DNA of 52,259 nt from an uncultured Cellvibrionales bacterium (GTDB lineage: Bacteria; Pseudomonadota; Gammaproteobacteria; Pseudomonadales; Cellvibrionaceae): the NCBI GenBank assembly GCA_913050115.1, contig CAJWZU010000017.1:1-52259 (forward strand). Direction: 5' to 3'. The notes under the pieces are model-generated. The model worked only from the letters and a program-made list of their open reading frames with translations, did no database searches and had not been told where the DNA came from. The translations under genes and the position numbers were made by a program. Below, piece after piece: positions 37,047 to 46,858 of this stretch; position 1 is the first letter of the stretch; each line of letters starts with the position of its first letter.

Positions 37047-38645
37047 TCAAAGTGTTTTCTGCGGAGGTGCAAACTGCAGCTCAAAACAACTCAACTGATT
37101 GTCTTTATGCTGGTAGCTGAGCATCGCTTGATTGGCTTCACACAGTTCTCGGCAAATAAATAAGCCAAGCCCTGAACCCGTTTTTTCAGTGGTGAAAAAT
37201 GGTTCGAATATATGCTCTAAATTACAGCTTTTGATACCAATACCATAATCTTTTATATGGATATAGGGAGCATCATTTTGAATGCAAAAACCGATTTCTA
37301 GGAGCAATTTGTATTCGCCGCTGGCATCAAAACTGTATCTCAAACCATTGTCGATCAAATTGGTGAGGACTTGGCGCAACTGACTAAAATCGAATTTGGC
37401 CTGTAAATCTTCCGGGCACAAATTAAGGTGAATATGAAGTTCTTTAGTCTGGCCCTGCTGGTACTCATCGAGAAATTCTTGCAGCCACATATTCAACTCG
37501 AAAGTTTCTGGCTGAGCCGCTTTACGGCTGGATAGTTGTAAGACGTTTTCGATGATCTGGTTTACGCGTAGCGAGTGATGGCCAATAATCTCGGTCAGTC
37601 TTTTGTCGGCATCGGTTAATGCTTCGGCCTCTGCCAATAGCTGGCTCGCATGGCTGATCGCGCCCAAAGGGTTGCGAACTTCATGAGCAATGCTAGCTGT
37701 GAGACGACCCAGAGAGGCAAGTTTTAATTGCTGTGCCTTTTGGCTAATAGCGCGATTGTCCTCGATAAACATCAGCGTGTCGCTGTTGGCGCCAGGCTCT
37801 AATTCGGCAAAGCTAATTTTGACTTCTGTGGGACTACTCGGGAAACGGCATACAGGGTTCTGAGTGTAGTAGTAGGTGCGCCAGAATTTTATCTGTTGCT
37901 CCAGTTCCGGCATGTTACAGAGTGTTTGGTATTGTTTATTGCCGGTAAGGTTGAGCAGTTGTTTGGCAGACTGATTGACCATTTCAATGCGATTGTCTTT
38001 GTTCAAAACCATAATACCGGTGCGCATGCGTTCGACAATGGTTTGTGCGAGTCTTTGTGAATGAGCTGCTTGCTTGGTTTGAATTAAGGCCTCTTCACTG
38101 CTGGCTTTAATTTTTTGGGTTAAATACAAAAAGCAAACCGCAGTTATAAATAACATTGTACCCAGCGATCCTGCGGCGAACAATGCTTGACCGTCGAGCT
38201 GTTCGGGTTTAATGAGGTTAATACTAATAATGGTGATAGTTGCCAGCGCTGCTAGGGCGATGGCAATCTGACCGCGCAATAACATACTACCAGCGGCAAT
38301 ACTGATAATGAGAAGGTAGCTGAGCCCGGCTGAAGCGTCGGCACTGGCATAAACAAGCAAACTAATAGCAGCGATGTCGATCACAAATAAGGCAAAGCGC
38401 TGCTGTTGTTTGGCGTGAAACTTGACTCGCCATAAAATAGCCAGCGCTATCGCGTTGAGGGCGGTATAAAAAATCGCGGCGAAGTGGAATAGTTGCGGCG
38501 CGCTGGTGCCGAGAATATTTGGGGCAAATTGGTGAGAATACATAAAAAGCAGCAATGCGCTGAGCAGAGTGCGGTAATAAACGTAAACGCGCAGCAAGCT
38601 CTGGTTGCTTTGCGGGACGGGTGCTGGGTTGGGCGGTTGACTCAT
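37047..38645 (-). CDS. pilS: Sensor histidine kinase PilS
   Basis: A 532-residue kinase. About six hydrophobic segments in the first 180 residues form the membrane sensor that in Pseudomonas reads PilA levels. A PAS-like region (GIMVLNKDNRIEMVN) is followed by the kinase with SIAHEVRNPLGAISHAS, NLIDNGLRYS and TGSGLGLFI. It is paired with PilR and transcribed in the same direction. Confidence 0.93.
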   Translation of the reverse strand: MSQPPNPAPVPQSNQSLLRVYVYYRTLLSALLLFMYSHQFAPNILGTSAPQLFHFAAIFYTALNAIALAILWRVKFHAKQQQRFALFVIDIAAISLLVYASADASAGLSYLLIISIAAGSMLLRGQIAIALAALATITIISINLIKPEQLDGQALFAAGSLGTMLFITAVCFLYLTQKIKASSEEALIQTKQAAHSQRLAQTIVERMRTGIMVLNKDNRIEMVNQSAKQLLNLTGNKQYQTLCNMPELEQQIKFWRTYYYTQNPVCRFPSSPTEVKISFAELEPGANSDTLMFIEDNRAISQKAQQLKLASLGRLTASIAHEVRNPLGAISHASQLLAEAEALTDADKRLTEIIGHHSLRVNQIIENVLQLSSRKAAQPETFELNMWLQEFLDEYQQGQTKELHIHLNLCPEDLQAKFDFSQLRQVLTNLIDNGLRYSFDASGEYKLLLEIGFCIQNDAPYIHIKDYGIGIKSCNLEHIFEPFFTTEKTGSGLGLFICRELCEANQAMLSYQHKDNQLSCFELQFAPPQKTL

Positions 38646-38727
38646 TACTGGTTTCGCATGTCTTTAGTTTTGCCATCTAGCGGCTCATAGCGGACAATAT
38701 AACACTTTCATATTATGAGTAGTTTTA

Positions 38728-40368
38728 ATGTCAAAATTTATTGTTGTTATGGCTCAAGTGAACCCATTAGTAGGGGATATACCCGGCAATACTCAGTTGG
38801 TGATTGACACGGTAAAGCAAGCCATAGCGCAAGAATCAGCGGATATAGTGATGTTCCCCGAATTGACCTTAACGGGGTACCCACCGGAAGACCTGTTGTT
38901 GCGGGCAAGCCTCGATACACGTATCGACCAAGCTCTGGCGCAACTAATTGCGGCGCAATTGGGCATACTAGTGGTGGTCGGCTATCCCCGCCGTATCGAC
39001 GGCAAACTTTACAATATGGCCGCAGCGATTTACGACGGTAAGATGTTGATTGAGTACGCCAAGCAGTGTTTACCAAATTATCAGGTATTCGATGAGAAGC
39101 GTTATTTTACCGAGGGCAGTGCTAATACCAATAATAGTGGCGTATTTGAATTTAAAAACTGCCGCATAGGTTTAAGTCTTTGCGAAGATATCTGGCATCC
39201 AGAACCTATTGCTAGAGCTAAAGTCGCTGGAGCTCAGCTCCTTTTGAGTTTAAATGCCTCACCCTTTCATGTTGGTAAAACCGGTGAACGCGAGCAGGTA
39301 TTACAGCGCCGTGCTCAGGAAAGCGGTATTCCTATACTCTACGTCAATCAGGTTGGGGGTCAGGACGAACTGGTTTTTGATGGCGGATCTATGGCTATAG
39401 CGGCCGATGGCAATTTGCGTGCGCTTGCACCACAGTTTGAGGCGGCCAACACGGCTGTTCAAATAGTACTGGCTGATGCTGCTATCGAGGTTACCGCAGG
39501 CTCCACTGTCGTTGACTTATCGCAACAGGCATCCGTCTATCAGGCTTTGGTCATGGGGGTGCGTGATTACGTTAATAAGAATGGCTTTAAAGGTACCATC
39601 TTGGGTTTATCGGGGGGTATAGATTCGGCCTTGACACTAGCGGTGGCGGTGGATGCTTTAGGGGCTGATCGTGTCGAGGCAATAATGATGCCGTTTCGCT
39701 ATACCTCTGATCTGAGTAAAAATGACGCTCAAGATGAGGCTGAGCGACTAGGTGTGCGCTACCAGTCGATAGATATTGAATCTATGTACGAAGCTTTTAT
39801 GGGTTCGCTGGCGGATGAGTTTGCCGGCACTCAAATGGATACCACTGAGCAAAATTTACAGGCGCGCTGTCGCGGTGTGCTGTTGATGGCGATATCCAAC
39901 AAGAAAGGTTCGCTGGTGCTTACAACCGGTAATAAAAGTGAACTCGCCGTCGGCTACTCAACCCTCTATGGCGATATGGCCGGTGGTTTTGATGTATTAA
40001 AAGATGTGCCAAAAACAATGGTTTTTGACCTGTGTCTCTATCGTAATAGCGTGAGTGACGTGATTCCTCGGAGCGTTATCGAACGGCCGCCATCGGCCGA
40101 GTTGGCACCTGATCAAAAAGATGAAGACAATCTGCCACCTTATGAGGTACTGGACCCAATATTAGAGCGCTATATCGAACGGGATTGGAGTGCTGAGGCC
40201 ATTATTGCCGACGGCTTTGAGCGTCCTGATGTTGAGCGGGTACTGAGGCTAGTTGATATCAATGAGCATAAACGGCGTCAGGCGCCAATTGGTGTTCGTA
40301 TCAGTCAGCGCGGCTTTGGTCGCGATCGGCGCTATCCTATTACTTCGGGCTGGAAGTTAGGTGACTGA
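38728..40368 (+). CDS. nadE: Glutamine-dependent NAD+ synthetase
   Basis: A 546-residue two-domain enzyme. The nitrilase-type glutaminase half has the catalytic triad E45 (FPELTLTGYPPEDL), K112 and C152 (SLCEDIW). The synthetase half has the PP-loop SGGIDS near residues 294-299. It uses glutamine to turn deamido-NAD into NAD. It diverges from pilS and converges on bamD, with a shared terminator. Confidence 0.96.
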   Translation: MSKFIVVMAQVNPLVGDIPGNTQLVIDTVKQAIAQESADIVMFPELTLTGYPPEDLLLRASLDTRIDQALAQLIAAQLGILVVVGYPRRIDGKLYNMAAAIYDGKMLIEYAKQCLPNYQVFDEKRYFTEGSANTNNSGVFEFKNCRIGLSLCEDIWHPEPIARAKVAGAQLLLSLNASPFHVGKTGEREQVLQRRAQESGIPILYVNQVGGQDELVFDGGSMAIAADGNLRALAPQFEAANTAVQIVLADAAIEVTAGSTVVDLSQQASVYQALVMGVRDYVNKNGFKGTILGLSGGIDSALTLAVAVDALGADRVEAIMMPFRYTSDLSKNDAQDEAERLGVRYQSIDIESMYEAFMGSLADEFAGTQMDTTEQNLQARCRGVLLMAISNKKGSLVLTTGNKSELAVGYSTLYGDMAGGFDVLKDVPKTMVFDLCLYRNSVSDVIPRSVIERPPSAELAPDQKDEDNLPPYEVLDPILERYIERDWSAEAIIADGFERPDVERVLRLVDINEHKRRQAPIGVRISQRGFGRDRRYPITSGWKLGD

Positions 40369-40383
40369 TTTTCCTTTGCCGTC

Positions 40384-40426
40384 AATAGAAAAGGGGCTTA
40401 CCCACCGGATAAGCCCCTTTTCTATT
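40384..40426. terminator. Bidirectional terminator between nadE and bamD
   Basis: A 17-bp perfect stem (AATAGAAAAGGGGCTTA and complement) with a nine-base loop, A-rich on one side and T-rich on the other. It suits both convergent genes. Confidence 0.93.
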
Positions 40427-40441
40427 AGGCGAGCGGGTAGA

Positions 40442-41344
40442 TTATTTAGTATATTCTGTATTATATAGCTTGCGGCTATCAAAGCCTGGAGGCTCTTTTT
40501 TATCGAAAATACCCAACGTTAGGGTGTTCACCCAAGAGCGATCTGAGTAGGCGCTGAGGTCGTAATCAAAATTGCCATCTTTCTTTAAGGCGGGGTGATC
40601 AGGATAGTTTAGGCGTAAAATCTTAAGTGATTTATCACCTTGCTCGGGCATATTGAGGAAATCATAGCCTTGAATCATCACCGCCAGTGCATCAGGAACG
40701 GAGGGGGTGTCAGGGAAATTCTCGACCACGTAGCGGCCGCGATTAACGGCGGCGACATAGGTGCCACGTTTAAAATAGTAATTGGCGACGTGGATTTCAT
40801 AGCGGGCTAAAACATTACGCAGGTATAACATACGCTTTTTGGCGTCAGGGCCGTAGCTGCTGTTGGGGAACCGGGCTAGTAACTGGGCAAAGTGGGCGAA
40901 TGATTCGCGTGCTGCGCCCGGATCGCGCATAGTCAAATCGGTAGGCAGATAACGCTCAAATAAACCCTTGCCTTCGGTGAATGAGGCTAGGCCTTTCATG
41001 TAATAGGCATAGTCAACGTTGCGATGCTGGGGGTGCAGGCGAATAAAGCGGTTGGCTGCGGCCGTAGAGGACTCCGGCTCATTGGTCATATAATGGGCGT
41101 AAATGAGTTCTAGTTGAGCTTGTTCGGCGTAGGTGCCAAACGGGAACTGCTCTTCTAATGCCTGCAGTTTTTTAATGGCAAAATCCCACTGCTCGTTGCG
41201 CAGATTTTCTTGAGCTGCCTCGTACCACTCGGACTCATAGTCAAACTGAGGGCCGTCATCCTCATCGCCAAATAAAGAACAGCCAGACAAAAAAGCGATG
41301 CTGCAGAGCAGGCTAGCGAGAGAGAGAAGTTTAAATGTGCGCAT
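40442..41344 (-). CDS. bamD: Outer membrane assembly lipoprotein BamD
   Basis: A 300-residue lipoprotein with lipobox LSGC and then tetratricopeptide-like helices ([37 protein letters not shown]). It is the essential non-BamA part of the BAM complex that folds outer-membrane proteins. LspA at 24532 would process it. Standard length. Confidence 0.95.
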   Translation of the reverse strand: MRTFKLLSLASLLCSIAFLSGCSLFGDEDDGPQFDYESEWYEAAQENLRNEQWDFAIKKLQALEEQFPFGTYAEQAQLELIYAHYMTNEPESSTAAANRFIRLHPQHRNVDYAYYMKGLASFTEGKGLFERYLPTDLTMRDPGAARESFAHFAQLLARFPNSSYGPDAKKRMLYLRNVLARYEIHVANYYFKRGTYVAAVNRGRYVVENFPDTPSVPDALAVMIQGYDFLNMPEQGDKSLKILRLNYPDHPALKKDGNFDYDLSAYSDRSWVNTLTLGIFDKKEPPGFDSRKLYNTEYTK

Positions 41345-41441
41345 TGTTTAACTCTTATCTTGTACAATATTTCACAATTGAGAATGACCAGTAGCCAAAT
41401 AGTTATCAGATATTAAGCGGGCTTATTTAAACACACCGTTG

Positions 41442-41461
41442 GATGATGCTAAAGCATCATC
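41442..41461. promoter_or_regulatory. Perfect 20-bp palindrome between bamD and rluD
   Basis: GATGATGCT and AGCATCATC, separated by AA, lie in the 163-bp gap between the divergent bamD and rluD genes. The two-base gap is too short for an RNA hairpin loop, so a protein operator fits better. No regulator is assigned. Confidence 0.5.
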
Positions 41462-41507
41462 TAAAACGCGACATTAATGCGGCTATATAAATTAGCCTGA
41501 GGTATGC

Positions 41508-42455
41508 ATGACAGATAAAATAGAACAGAGTGAACTGGTCGTAGAAAGCATGAGCAACCAGCGCTTTGATCAAGTGGCGAATGAATTATTTCCCGATTTC
41601 TCGCGCTCACGCCTGCAAACCTGGATTAAAAGCGGATTGTTGACCATTGATGGTCGACCGGGAAAGAGTAAACAAAAGCTGTTTGGCGGTGAAACGCTGC
41701 AGCTTTGTGTTGATCTCGAGCCCGAAGGCGAGTGGGTGGCGGAAGATATCCCCATTGATATTATCTATGAAGACGACGCCATTATGGTGGTGAATAAACC
41801 CGTGGGTTTAGTCGTGCATCCCGCAGCGGGCAACCGTACAGGTACTTTGCTAAACGGCCTTTTGCATCATAACCCTGAATTAATCCATGTGCCGCGTGCC
41901 GGTATTGTGCATCGTTTGGATAAAGATACCTCAGGGTTAATGGTGGTGGCCAAAACTTTAGCCGCCCATACTAACTTAGTCACTCAGTTGCAGGCGCGCA
42001 CTGTCAGTAGAGAGTACGAAGCGGTTGCAATCGGTGTAATGACTGGCGGTGGGCGTGTGGCAGCCGATATTGGCCGCCACCCTCGCCAGCGCACGAAAAT
42101 GGCAGTATTAGATTTTGGCGGTAAAGAGGCTATCACTCATTATCGTGTGCTTGAGCGCTTTGAATATCACACCCATGTAAGGCTCAAGCTTGAAACGGGC
42201 CGCACGCATCAGATTCGTGTACATATGGCCCATATTGGTTATCCATTGGTGGGTGATGCCACTTATGCTGGTCGTTTTAGAATACCTAAGGGTGCCAGCG
42301 TTGAGTTGATTGAAGAGTTGCGAGGCTTTGCTCGGCAGGCGCTGCATGCGGCCCAATTGGGTCTTAATCACCCTGTTTCAGGCGAATATATTCAGTGGAG
42401 TGTTGATCTGCCAGACGATATGGTGCACTTACTGTCTGAAGTGGCTCAGGGTTAA
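41508..42455 (+). CDS. rluD: 23S rRNA pseudouridine synthase RluD
   Basis: A 315-residue protein with an N-terminal S4 domain (RSRLQTWIKSGLL) and the catalytic motif HRLDKDTSG with D138. It modifies helix 69 of 23S rRNA. GAGGTATGC precedes the ATG. It overlaps pgeF by TAATG, the conserved rluD-pgeF pairing. Confidence 0.95.
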   Translation: MTDKIEQSELVVESMSNQRFDQVANELFPDFSRSRLQTWIKSGLLTIDGRPGKSKQKLFGGETLQLCVDLEPEGEWVAEDIPIDIIYEDDAIMVVNKPVGLVVHPAAGNRTGTLLNGLLHHNPELIHVPRAGIVHRLDKDTSGLMVVAKTLAAHTNLVTQLQARTVSREYEAVAIGVMTGGGRVAADIGRHPRQRTKMAVLDFGGKEAITHYRVLERFEYHTHVRLKLETGRTHQIRVHMAHIGYPLVGDATYAGRFRIPKGASVELIEELRGFARQALHAAQLGLNHPVSGEYIQWSVDLPDDMVHLLSEVAQG

Positions 42456-43198
42456 TGGGCATATTTACTCCCGATTGGCCTCTGCCAAAAGGTGTTGAAG
42501 CCTGTATAACCACCCGAGAAGAAGGCTCTAGTGCGACGCCTTTTGATTATTTTAACCTCGCACAGCATGTGGGTGATGATAGCGCTCAGGTTTTGCTGAA
42601 CCGTAAAGCCTTGATTGATCGTTTTGACCAATTACAGGCGGTTCAGTGGTTACATCAAGTGCATGGCATCGATTGTGTTGAGGCAGGGCACGACACACAA
42701 AAGGCTGATGCGTGTATAACCAGCCGGCATCAGCTGGCCTGTGCGGTAATGACCGCTGATTGCTTGCCGGTGTTATTTTGTGACAAGGCCGCGCACCAAG
42801 TGGCAGCGGCTCACGCCGGTTGGCGCGGATTGGCTGGTGGCGTATTAGCGCAGACGATATCGAATTTTCAGGCGCCGCCCTCAGAATTGACGGCTTATTT
42901 GGGACCCGCTATTGGCCCCAGTGCATTTGAGGTGGGGCTGGACGTGCTGGAGCAGTTTTTTGCGTCAGCACGAAGTTTGCAGCAGCTTGAAGCCATCGCC
43001 GCAGCTTTTAAACCTTCGTCCAAACCCCTTCACTTTAAAGCTGACCTTTATGCTCTAGCTCGTGCCGAGTTGTATGCGCTGGGAATAAGTGACGTCTATG
43101 GTGGTAAGTTTTGTACATACACCGAGCAAGAACGTTTTTATTCCTATCGTCGAAATAATCAAACCGGCCGTATGGCCAGCCTTATTTGGCTTGCTTGA
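42455..43198 (+). CDS. pgeF: Peptidoglycan editing factor PgeF (YfiH, LACC1 family)
   Basis: A 247-residue copper/zinc-type LACC1-family protein. The metal ligands H70, C103 (MTADCLPV) and H120 (AAHAGWRG) are present. E. coli PgeF removes wrongly placed serine from peptidoglycan precursors; relatives act on purine nucleosides. Translationally coupled to rluD. Confidence 0.93.
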   Translation: MGIFTPDWPLPKGVEACITTREEGSSATPFDYFNLAQHVGDDSAQVLLNRKALIDRFDQLQAVQWLHQVHGIDCVEAGHDTQKADACITSRHQLACAVMTADCLPVLFCDKAAHQVAAAHAGWRGLAGGVLAQTISNFQAPPSELTAYLGPAIGPSAFEVGLDVLEQFFASARSLQQLEAIAAAFKPSSKPLHFKADLYALARAELYALGISDVYGGKFCTYTEQERFYSYRRNNQTGRMASLIWLA

Positions 43199-43221
43199 TT
43201 TTATATTCCTCGGCCTCAGTT
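43194..43221 (+). promoter_or_regulatory. Possible sigma-32 heat-shock promoter of clpB
   Basis: CTTGATT (43194-43200), 13 bp, then CCTCAGTT (43214-43221) resembles CTTGAAA-N13-CCCCATnT with mismatches. clpB is a classic heat-shock gene, which supports the call. Confidence 0.35.
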
Positions 43222-43286
43222 ATGGGCTACATGGATAAATAACTAGAGGCTAGTTTTCAGCCTCTTATTCTTATTTGAGGCTTAAC

Positions 43287-45926
43287 ATGCGCATCGACCG
43301 ATTTACCACTCAATTACAGACTGCATTAGCCGATGCCCAATCTCTGGCGGTGGGGCGTGATCACTCTCAGCTAGAGGCTAGCCACATATTGCTGGCGTTA
43401 ATTGACCAGCCAGGCGGAACAGTGCGAGCGTTGCTGGTTAAGGCTGGGTTCGATGTTAGTGGCCTGCGCAGTGAATTGAGTCATAGCCTCGAAGATTTAG
43501 CTGCGATTAGCAATCCAACGGGTGATGTGAGTATGTCGCAGGAGTTGAGCCGCCTGTTAAATCTGGCTGACCGTCACGCGCAACAGGTCGGCGATAAGTT
43601 TGTTTCCAGTGAGTCATTGTTGTTAGTGGCTATGGACAAGGCTAAAAGTAGTAGTGATGTCGGTAAGCTGCTAAATCAGTTCGGCAATGCACAGCGCTTA
43701 CAGCAGGCGGTCGATAAGATTCGTGGCGGTGACGTCATTGATGACGCCGATGCCGAGGGTGCTCGTCAGGCTCTAGATAAATATACCGTCGATCTCACCG
43801 CACGAGCCAAGGCGGGCAAGCTCGACCCTGTTATCGGTCGCGACGATGAAATTCGGCGTGCCATTCAGGTGTTACAGCGTCGTACCAAAAATAATCCGGT
43901 TTTAATTGGTGAGCCAGGCGTAGGTAAAACCGCTATTGTCGAAGGTTTAGCGCAACGTATTGTCAATGGTGAGGTGCCAGAGGGGTTAAAACGTCGCCGC
44001 TTGTTATCTCTCGATCTAGGTTCTCTGTTGGCGGGAGCAAAATTTCGCGGAGAGTTCGAAGAGCGGCTTAAATCGGTACTCAATGAACTGGGCAAAGAAG
44101 ACGGGCAGGTCATCCTGTTTATCGATGAATTGCATACTATGGTGGGCGCTGGCAAGGCCGAGGGCGCGATGGATGCCGGCAATATGCTGAAACCGGCCTT
44201 GGCGCGTGGTGAGCTGCATTGTATGGGTGCCACTACATTAGATGAATATCGCAAGTACATCGAAAAAGATGCAGCCCTTGAACGCCGTTTTCAAAAAGTG
44301 TTGGTGGAAGAACCCAGCGAAGAAGACGCCATCGCGATATTGCGCGGACTGAAAGAGCGCTACGAATTACATCACGGTGTCGATATTACCGACTCGGCCA
44401 TTATCGCTGCCGTTAAGCTGTCGCAACGGTATATTAGCGACCGTCAATTACCCGATAAAGCCATTGACCTAATCGATGAGGCGGCCAGTTGTATTCGTAT
44501 GGAAATCGACTCTAAACCTGAATCGATGGACAAGCTTGAGCGCCGTCTGATTCAATTGAAAATTGAGCGCGAGGCGGTGAAGAAAGACACTGATAATGCC
44601 AGTCGCAAGCGTTTGCAAAAAATCAATGAAAACATCACCAAAGTCGACCGAGCCTTTTCGGATCTGGATGAAATTTGGCGCGCTGAGAAAGCCATCCTGC
44701 AAGTCTCGCAAGACATTAAGAGTAGCTTGGAACACGCGCGGATCGATTTTAGTGCCGCCAGCCGAGCGGGCAATTTAAGTCGCATGTCGGAGCTGCAGTA
44801 CGGCGTTATTCCCGAGTTCGAAAAGCAGCTGGATAGGGCCTCGCAAGCGCAAGTGATTAAAATGACGCTGCTGCGTAATAAAGTTACAGAGGAAGAAATT
44901 GCCGAGGTAGTGTCCCATTGGACCGGTATTCCGGTGGCCAAAATGCTCGAAGGTGAGCGCGAGAAATTACTTGAAATGGAACAGGTGCTGCACCGTCGTA
45001 TCCTTGGTCAGGGCGAGGCGGTGGTTGCGGTCTCTAATGCGGTGCGCCGTGCGCGCGCCGGCTTGTCAGACCCCAATCGTCCCAACGGTTCATTTTTGTT
45101 TTTGGGGCCAACAGGCGTAGGTAAAACTGAACTTTGTAAAACTTTGGCCGAGTTCTTGTTTGATTCCCCCGGTGCTCTGGTTCGCATCGATATGTCTGAG
45201 TTTATGGAAAAGCACTCTGTGGCTCGCTTGGTGGGTGCGCCCCCAGGGTATGTTGGTTATGAAGAAGGTGGCTATTTAACCGAAGCCGTGCGGCGCAAAC
45301 CCTACTCGGTGTTACTGTTGGATGAGGTGGAAAAGGCGCACCCCGATGTATTTAACATTCTGTTACAAGTGCTAGAAGATGGTCGCCTAACCGATGGTCA
45401 GGGGCGCACGGTTGATTTTCGCAATACCGTGGTGGTGATGACGTCCAATCTGGGCTCAGATCGTATTCAAGAGATTACTGAAGACAAGTCCTTTGATGCC
45501 GTTAGCTTTGATGGAGTTGAGGTCGACCCGTTACAAAATGAGCATCGCTATGCCGCCATTAAAGAGGCGGTAATGGAGGTCGTTGGTGCTCATTTTCGTC
45601 CTGAGTTTATTAATCGTATTGATGAATCCGTAGTCTTTCATCCGCTTGGTCGCGAGCAGATTCGGGGTATTGCCGATATTCAATTGGAGCTATTACGCAA
45701 GCGCTTGGCCGACAGGGATTTGGGCTTACAGCTGAATTTTGCCGTGCTGGATAAGGTGGCCGATGCCGGTTTTGATCCGGTCTACGGTGCCCGCCCGCTA
45801 AAACGTGCGATTCAGCAATTAATTGAAAATCCCTTGGCACAGGATGTGTTAGCAGGGAAATTTGAGCCAGGAGATACTATACATACTCGGCTAGATAACG
45901 ATGAAATTATTTTTAGTCGAACTTAA
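43287..45926 (+). CDS. clpB: ATP-dependent disaggregase ClpB
   Basis: A protein of about 879 residues from ATG 43287 (GAGG upstream; the ORF from TTG 43275 is less likely). N-terminal Clp_N repeats, first Walker A GEPGVGKT (about 208-215), the coiled middle domain (about 410-520) and second Walker A GPTGVGKT (607-614). Works with DnaK to rescue aggregated proteins. Standard length. Confidence 0.96.
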   Translation: MRIDRFTTQLQTALADAQSLAVGRDHSQLEASHILLALIDQPGGTVRALLVKAGFDVSGLRSELSHSLEDLAAISNPTGDVSMSQELSRLLNLADRHAQQVGDKFVSSESLLLVAMDKAKSSSDVGKLLNQFGNAQRLQQAVDKIRGGDVIDDADAEGARQALDKYTVDLTARAKAGKLDPVIGRDDEIRRAIQVLQRRTKNNPVLIGEPGVGKTAIVEGLAQRIVNGEVPEGLKRRRLLSLDLGSLLAGAKFRGEFEERLKSVLNELGKEDGQVILFIDELHTMVGAGKAEGAMDAGNMLKPALARGELHCMGATTLDEYRKYIEKDAALERRFQKVLVEEPSEEDAIAILRGLKERYELHHGVDITDSAIIAAVKLSQRYISDRQLPDKAIDLIDEAASCIRMEIDSKPESMDKLERRLIQLKIEREAVKKDTDNASRKRLQKINENITKVDRAFSDLDEIWRAEKAILQVSQDIKSSLEHARIDFSAASRAGNLSRMSELQYGVIPEFEKQLDRASQAQVIKMTLLRNKVTEEEIAEVVSHWTGIPVAKMLEGEREKLLEMEQVLHRRILGQGEAVVAVSNAVRRARAGLSDPNRPNGSFLFLGPTGVGKTELCKTLAEFLFDSPGALVRIDMSEFMEKHSVARLVGAPPGYVGYEEGGYLTEAVRRKPYSVLLLDEVEKAHPDVFNILLQVLEDGRLTDGQGRTVDFRNTVVVMTSNLGSDRIQEITEDKSFDAVSFDGVEVDPLQNEHRYAAIKEAVMEVVGAHFRPEFINRIDESVVFHPLGREQIRGIADIQLELLRKRLADRDLGLQLNFAVLDKVADAGFDPVYGARPLKRAIQQLIENPLAQDVLAGKFEPGDTIHTRLDNDEIIFSRT

Positions 45927-45989
45927 GCAGCAATCGTTGTCGGACCTTTGTTGTCAAAGTGAGTGGCGAAGTAAAGCAGTAAGAGAATG

Positions 45990-46415
45990 TTAGCAGTTGT
46001 TTTTGACGGCTTTGGTTGCTTCTTTTTTACGCTTGGCTATTTCATCTTGAGATAAATACCTGAACTCGCCATTTTCGCCTTTGACTTTAATGCGCGAAGA
46101 TTTTCTGATGCTCTCAAGGTTGCTCTTGGCGGTCTCGCAGCGTGCGGGGTCTTTTGACTCTTGCGATTTATCCGCTGATCCCTGTAGCCCTTTCTCTGTT
46201 TTTACAGCGTTATACGTTATGGGGGCGCTATGGCCCGTTTGAGTGCTACCTTTAACGGTGGCGGTATTTTTAGGTGCTTTTTCGCTGTAGTGAGTCACCC
46301 CCTTATCGTCGATCCATTTGTAGTAGTCTTCGGCTGAAGCGACATTAGTTATCAGTGTAAAAACCAACGCAACTAAAGGTAGCGGTGTTAAAATAGAATG
46401 GTTGAGCGCAGGCAT
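45990..46415 (-). CDS. DUF4124 domain exported protein
   Basis: A 141-residue protein with a signal peptide (LPLVALVFTLITNVASA) and a DUF4124 domain (YYKWIDDKGVTHYSEKAP). The rest is a lysine-rich tail with two cysteines. Envelope function unknown. It converges on clpB. Confidence 0.85.
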   Translation of the reverse strand: MPALNHSILTPLPLVALVFTLITNVASAEDYYKWIDDKGVTHYSEKAPKNTATVKGSTQTGHSAPITYNAVKTEKGLQGSADKSQESKDPARCETAKSNLESIRKSSRIKVKGENGEFRYLSQDEIAKRKKEATKAVKNNC

Positions 46416-46858
46416 AATAGAATCTCTAAGCTGACAGCAACCAAATCATAACATATCCACTCTAGCTGCTGCGGTGACATGCCAAGGATATATATTGGCA
46501 AATACCGCCATAAATGATCATGTAAGCGTTAAAAGTTGAGTTTCGGTGTTGACCACTGCACATAATTTCGCCAAAATTGCATATCGCTAGATGGCGTCTA
46601 GGTGCGGTCAACAACTCTTGGCAACTTCACTCCTAGCCGACGGGCCAACCGCTTGTCGAACCATCAAATTCAGGTGCGTCTACCGATGCAACCTGCCGGT
46701 CTGGCTAAGATCCGAGACCCGAGGTCATGAAGCCAGCAAGCACTGTATGTGCAGTGCGTGAAGAGCTCGTACAACTCATAGTAAATATTAATTTAATGAT
46801 ATTTGATGTATTCGCATCGAATGTTTTATTGCCTTTTCTCGTTTTGAGGAGAACACAA
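46416..46858 (+). promoter_or_regulatory. Long leader region before ilvI
   Basis: 443 bp without a convincing gene. Potential RNA stems are CTGGCT (46701-46706) with AGCCAG (46731-46736) and GCACTG (46740-46745) with CAGTGC (46752-46757). An ORF in frame with ilvI from 46727 contains many Leu, Ile and Val codons (about 46769-46846). A branched-chain attenuator is possible, but no terminator hairpin with a T run is seen. Confidence 0.4.

Noticed and set aside
46416-46858. Known ilvB-OMG type regulatory RNA
   Set aside because: I cannot verify its consensus from the sequence alone, so only a possible leader is reported.
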